A stretch of 64,000 nt of DNA from assembly GCF_000429105.1 (NCBI RefSeq), contig NZ_AUBF01000006.1:434001-498000 (forward strand). Reading direction: 5' to 3'. The notes below the pieces were generated by a model, which saw only the letters and a list, made by a program, of their open reading frames with translations, made no database searches and was not told where the DNA came from. This DNA comes from Schaalia suimastitidis DSM 15538 (lineage in GTDB: Bacteria; Actinomycetota; Actinomycetes; Actinomycetales; Actinomycetaceae). The translations under genes were made by a program, and so were the position numbers. Numbering within the stretch: the stretch's first letter is position 1; each line of letters starts with the position of its first letter. Below, in pieces: positions 61,016 through 64,000 of the stretch.

Positions 61016-62278
61016 TTAGATTCCCAAGGCGTCAAGGACTGGCCGCATCTTGGCTCGCGTCTCAGCAAGTTCCGCTTCAGGTACGGAATCGGGCATAATG
61101 CCGCTACCCGCGAAGACGCGGATGGATGTGCCGTCGTCGCTGAGTTGACCACAACGCAACGCAATACCAAATTCTCCGTCCCCAGCAGCATCAATCCACC
61201 CCACAGGACCTGAGTAGCGTCCACGCCGGGTGTCTTCAAAGGTGAGGAGGAGATCGAAAGCCAATGGCGTGGGCGTGCCACAAACGGCGGCAGTGGGGTG
61301 TAGAGCTGCAACCGCATCCAAAACATTGCCTTCACGCAGCTGGGCCTTCACATCGGTGGCAAGGTGAAGAACATTAGGCAGTGCCAAAAGTGTTGGCTCG
61401 TCAGGAACTTCCAGGGTCTCGGCGAGCGGTGACAGGGCGCGAGCCACCGATTCGACAGCTAAAAGATGCTCGGTGCGTTCCTTCATATTGGCCATCAACG
61501 CGTCCCCATCACCGTCGGTGCTCGTGCCCGCTAGTACCCGCGATGTCAGCACGCCGTCGGTGATGGACGCGAGCATCTCTGGGGTTGCACCAATAAGGCC
61601 TTCAACGGCGTAGGTCCACGTTGTGGGGTACAGCTCGTTCAGGCGTGCCAGAAGGTAACGCTCATCAAAAGGTAAGGCGCTTGAAACGACCATATCGCGG
61701 GCCATCACGACCTTTGATGCACCACCGCTACGCAAACGAGAAATCAGTCGACGCACCGATTCTGTCCACTTCGACTGGCTCATGCGGCCTGCTTCGGTCC
61801 ACAGCCCCTGTGGTGTGCTCACGGGGGAGGCGCTCACCTGCTCGTAGGCGGCGTCCAAGGCCACAATGGGGTCAGGTGCCTGCGCCGTGGCCATATCTGA
61901 GGCAGTGATGACGTAGCGCCCATGGGGAGTCTCAACGAGTGTGAGCTTAGGTACGATGAGCATGCCGGGTGTTGCCCACGCAAAACCAAAGGATCCAAAG
62001 GCGATTGGTGCGCGGGGTGCACCTTCGGGCGCACGCAGGTGAGCGTTGCGACGTACTTGATCCCACCGACGCCCTGCCTCGCGAATGGCATGACGCCCCT
62101 CAACCTCGATGCGTAGTGCGCAACCCCACCCGATGAGCGTACGCTCGGGTGACCACCACGCTAGAACACCACGCGATGTGGGCACCATGTCACGTAGCGC
62201 AACGTCATCAAAGCGCTCAGGTAGCGGTGCGACGCGTATATCGAGGCAGGGGAGGGCGGGAGTTGAAACGTCAGACAT
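61016..62278 (-). CDS. menF: MenF-type isochorismate synthase
   Basis: A 420-residue chorismate-binding enzyme that makes isochorismate for MenD. SKVVMARDMVVSS, GATPEMLASITDGVLTSRVLAGT, HLATDVKAQL and PTAAVCGTPT are typical of the isochorismate synthase family. Because menD is near, a menaquinone role is more likely than siderophore synthesis (EntC). ATG 62278 has TAGCAT exactly 6 bases upstream. Confidence 0.92.
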   Translation of the reverse strand: MSDVSTPALPCLDIRVAPLPERFDDVALRDMVPTSRGVLAWWSPERTLIGWGCALRIEVEGRHAIREAGRRWDQVRRNAHLRAPEGAPRAPIAFGSFGFAWATPGMLIVPKLTLVETPHGRYVITASDMATAQAPDPIVALDAAYEQVSASPVSTPQGLWTEAGRMSQSKWTESVRRLISRLRSGGASKVVMARDMVVSSALPFDERYLLARLNELYPTTWTYAVEGLIGATPEMLASITDGVLTSRVLAGTSTDGDGDALMANMKERTEHLLAVESVARALSPLAETLEVPDEPTLLALPNVLHLATDVKAQLREGNVLDAVAALHPTAAVCGTPTPLAFDLLLTFEDTRRGRYSGPVGWIDAAGDGEFGIALRCGQLSDDGTSIRVFAGSGIMPDSVPEAELAETRAKMRPVLDALGI

Positions 62279-62284
62279 GGCACC

Positions 62285-62290
62285 ATGCTA
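62285..62290 (-). promoter_or_regulatory. -10 element for the leaderless menF message
   Basis: Minus-strand TAGCAT is followed by GGTGCC and ATG 62278. It is back to back with the menG start 80 bases away. Confidence 0.55.
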
Positions 62291-62345
62291 ATGGCCTGAG
62301 GCGCCCCTGGCACGGACTGGCGCGAAGAGTACACGATTGGCATGG

Positions 62346-62351
62346 GAAAAT
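62346..62351 (+). promoter_or_regulatory. -10 element for the leaderless menG message
   Basis: GAAAAT ends 6 bases before ATG 62358. The region GGGAAAATGTCA also occurs near 163 before the first gene. Confidence 0.5.
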
Positions 62352-62357
62352 GTCACT

Positions 62358-63083
62358 ATGACGAGCCATGACGATTGTGACGCTGCCGCTGTGCGTCGCG
62401 CTGATCTTGATAAAGACCCCGCCGATATTGCCTCCATGTTTGACCATGTCTCCGCGCGGTATGACCTGACAAATACGCTGCTCACTGGCGGTATGGACCA
62501 TGTGTGGCTACGTGCGTTGCGAAATGCGGTTGCACCTGACATAGGAGAAAAAATCCTCGATCTCGCTGCGGGAACAGGCTCATCATCTGCTGCTTTAGCG
62601 GCATCTGGGGCGCACGTGGTGGCCTGTGATCTTTCTGCCGGAATGATTGAGGTAGGGAGGCGCCGTCACCCGGAATTGGAATTTGTCCAAGGCAACGCCA
62701 TGGACCTCGATTTCGAGGACGACACTTTCGATGCGGTCACTATCTCGTATGGTTTGCGCAATATTCCTGACCCGGCGCTGGCCTTACACGAAATGTTGCG
62801 CGTGGTGCGACCGGGAGGCCGCCTGGTAGTGTCCGAGTTTTCGACGCCGGTCAACCCACTGTTCAAGCGCTTATACGACCTGCATCTTGACCATGTCATG
62901 CCGCGCCTAGCGTCGTTGGCATCATCCGATGACGTTGCCTACGACTATCTGGTGGAATCGATCCGTGCATGGCCCAATCAACGCGGTGTCGCGCGGATGA
63001 TTGCCGAGGCTGGCTGGCGTCGCGTGGAATACAAGAACCTGACCGGTGGGATCGTTGCGCTTCACCGTGCCTATAAGGCTTAG
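62358..63083 (+). CDS. menG: Demethylmenaquinone methyltransferase (MenG/UbiE)
   Basis: A 241-residue SAM-dependent methyltransferase, the final nuclear step of menaquinone synthesis. It has the UbiE signature ASMFDHVSARYDLTNTLLTGGMDHVW, motif I ILDLAAGTGSSSAAL and the second signature ATISYGLRNIPD-type region (VTISYGLRNIPDPALAL). ATG 62358 fits the leaderless promoter; an in-frame ATG at 62337 adds seven residues without support. A hairpin at 63086-63112 follows. Confidence 0.94.
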   Translation: MTSHDDCDAAAVRRADLDKDPADIASMFDHVSARYDLTNTLLTGGMDHVWLRALRNAVAPDIGEKILDLAAGTGSSSAALAASGAHVVACDLSAGMIEVGRRRHPELEFVQGNAMDLDFEDDTFDAVTISYGLRNIPDPALALHEMLRVVRPGGRLVVSEFSTPVNPLFKRLYDLHLDHVMPRLASLASSDDVAYDYLVESIRAWPNQRGVARMIAEAGWRRVEYKNLTGGIVALHRAYKA

Positions 63084-63085
63084 CG

Positions 63086-63112
63086 AGGTCACGAAGTATC
63101 TCCTCGTGACCT
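63086..63112 (+). terminator. Hairpin after menG
   Basis: AGGTCACGA and TCGTGACCT form 9-bp arms with a 9-base loop. No T run follows. Confidence 0.6.
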
Positions 63113-63127
63113 GGGGAACACTGCGGG

Positions 63128-63155
63128 AATTGCGAAAGAATAGTGTTTCGCAATT
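63128..63155. promoter_or_regulatory. Palindrome before the reductase gene
   Basis: AATTGCGAAA and TTTCGCAATT are perfect 10-bp arms with an 8-base spacer. About 155 bases before the reductase start, it could be an operator or a second terminator. Confidence 0.45.
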
Positions 63156-63309
63156 GGTGTCTAATTCTCAGCTTAGTGCGCCCTAAGAAGACCGAAAAAG
63201 GCCGGAAAGACGCCATATTGCACGAGTGCCTCATAAATGCCGCTAGGGTAAACGTTTGGACTGCGGTGCACTGTGCGCCGCAAACACAAAAGACGTGGAA
63301 GGACACTCA

Positions 63310-64000
63310 GTGCGCGAGGAATTGGGCGAAGGCGCTGCGGCAGAGGTAGTCGTCGTCGGCGCTGGCCCTGCAGGAGCCTCAACGGCCTATCACCTCGCCA
63401 CGCTCGGTATCGACGTTCTTCTTCTCGACAAAGCCACCTTCCCGCGCGATAAGGTCTGCGGCGACGGCCTCACACCCGCAGCAGTACATGAACTGCTCCT
63501 GATGGGGGTTGATACCACCGGGTGGATACGCAACCGAGGTCTCACCGTCATCGGTGGTGGACACCGTGTCCAAATGGAATGGCCCGACCAAAAAAGCCTC
63601 CCAGGCTACGGAATGGCACGCGCACGTACTGACCTTGACCACGCACTTGTCCAACGTGCCGAAGAAGCGGGAGCACGCCTTGGCCTCGGATACACCGTAA
63701 CAGGCGCCATACAAGATGCCACCGGTCGCGTCACCGGCGTTACCGCGCGCCACGGGCGCGGAAAAACGGCAATTGAAGGCGCCGTGCGCGCCAAACTCGT
63801 TGTGGACGCGGGCGGCGTATCCGCACGCCTAGCGACCAGCCTCGGTGTTGAAAAAGACCCCGAACGGCCCATCGGAGTGGCAGCCCGCACCTACTTCCGA
63901 TCACCACGAGGTGACGAAGAATGGATGGAATCCCACCTGGAATTATGGGCTGGCACACCCGGTCAATCAGACCTGCTGCCAGGATACGGCTGGATTTTCC
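63310..64000 (+). CDS. Geranylgeranyl-reductase-family FAD enzyme (MenJ-like), partial
   Basis: The first 230 codons of a flavoprotein that runs off the window. The FAD-binding VVVVGAGPAGASTAYHLA, LLLDKATFPRDKVCGDGL and the late PGYGWIF match the geranylgeranyl reductase family. After menG, a menaquinone-chain reductase (MenJ, which saturates one isoprene unit in mycobacteria) is the best guess. GTG 63310 has GGAAGGA upstream. Its reach past the edge is unknown. Confidence 0.85.
   Translation, partial: MREELGEGAAAEVVVVGAGPAGASTAYHLATLGIDVLLLDKATFPRDKVCGDGLTPAAVHELLLMGVDTTGWIRNRGLTVIGGGHRVQMEWPDQKSLPGYGMARARTDLDHALVQRAEEAGARLGLGYTVTGAIQDATGRVTGVTARHGRGKTAIEGAVRAKLVVDAGGVSARLATSLGVEKDPERPIGVAARTYFRSPRGDEEWMESHLELWAGTPGQSDLLPGYGWIF

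Noticed and set aside
1-64000. CRISPR arrays, prophage or transposase genes
   Set aside because: No regularly spaced repeats, cas genes, integrases or transposases were seen; the only dispersed repeat is the four-copy palindrome.

Overview
The window looks like the chromosome of a moderate-GC actinobacterium, most likely of the Actinomycetaceae. Supporting evidence: DUF3027 and DUF2520 genes, a DtxR/IdeR regulator, menaquinone genes with a MenJ-like reductase, a c-di-AMP (ydaO-type) riboswitch before an NlpC/P60 hydrolase, a cell-wall adhesin with an LAxTG-type sortase signal, frequent GTG/TTG starts, and many apparently leaderless genes. I cannot name a species. No prophage, insertion sequence or CRISPR array is visible.

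Layout. 1-6.6 kb: two bacterial-PH-domain membrane proteins, a DUF2520 dehydrogenase-like protein, panC, panD and lysS. 6.7-10.5 kb: a sugar PTS locus with an EIIA gene, a BglG-type antiterminator that carries its own RAT RNA target, a NagE-like EIIBC and a second EIIA. 10.6-16.2 kb: a P-loop kinase, lutABC for lactate oxidation, an ArgA-like acetyltransferase and a SorC-type regulator. 16.5-18.8 kb: glpF and glpK. 19-24.9 kb: a PspA-like protein, a NYN-domain protein, a membrane-anchored coiled-coil protein, a cold-shock protein, DUF3027 and a purine permease. 25-29.5 kb: an MFS exporter, serC, ideR/dtxR and the riboswitch-controlled NlpC/P60 protein. 30-34.5 kb: a 1440-residue adhesin with six SdrD-type B repeats. 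34.7-37.5 kb: a universal stress protein, tRNA-Arg(CCT), a histidine phosphatase, DUF2200 and a PLDc_N protein.

37.7-41.1 kb holds menB-menE-menA. 56.1-64 kb holds menC-menD, an HtrA protease, menF, menG and the start of a menJ-like reductase. These two blocks supply most of menaquinone synthesis; menH is not seen.

Between them (41.3-56 kb) lies a glycan island: a GH20 hexosaminidase, a divergent pair of transcription units (SIS isomerase, ROK kinase, PfkB kinase and class II aldolase on one side, a GH112 galacto-N-biose/lacto-N-biose phosphorylase on the other), a DeoR regulator, an ABC sugar importer without its ATPase, and a GH42 beta-galactosidase. My reading is that imported galacto-N-biose or lacto-N-biose is phosphorolysed to galactose 1-phosphate plus GalNAc or GlcNAc, and that the amino sugar then enters an AgaS/tagatose-6-phosphate route. 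This differs from the NahK-based route of bifidobacteria.

Three signals run through the whole window. First, at least eleven genes carry a -10-like hexamer exactly six bases before the start codon, the mark of leaderless transcription; four of them are men genes. Second, four copies of a dispersed palindrome built on the arm AAATGGCGGATTTTCA lie just 3' of genes. Third, several divergent or leader regions hold clear palindromic operators.
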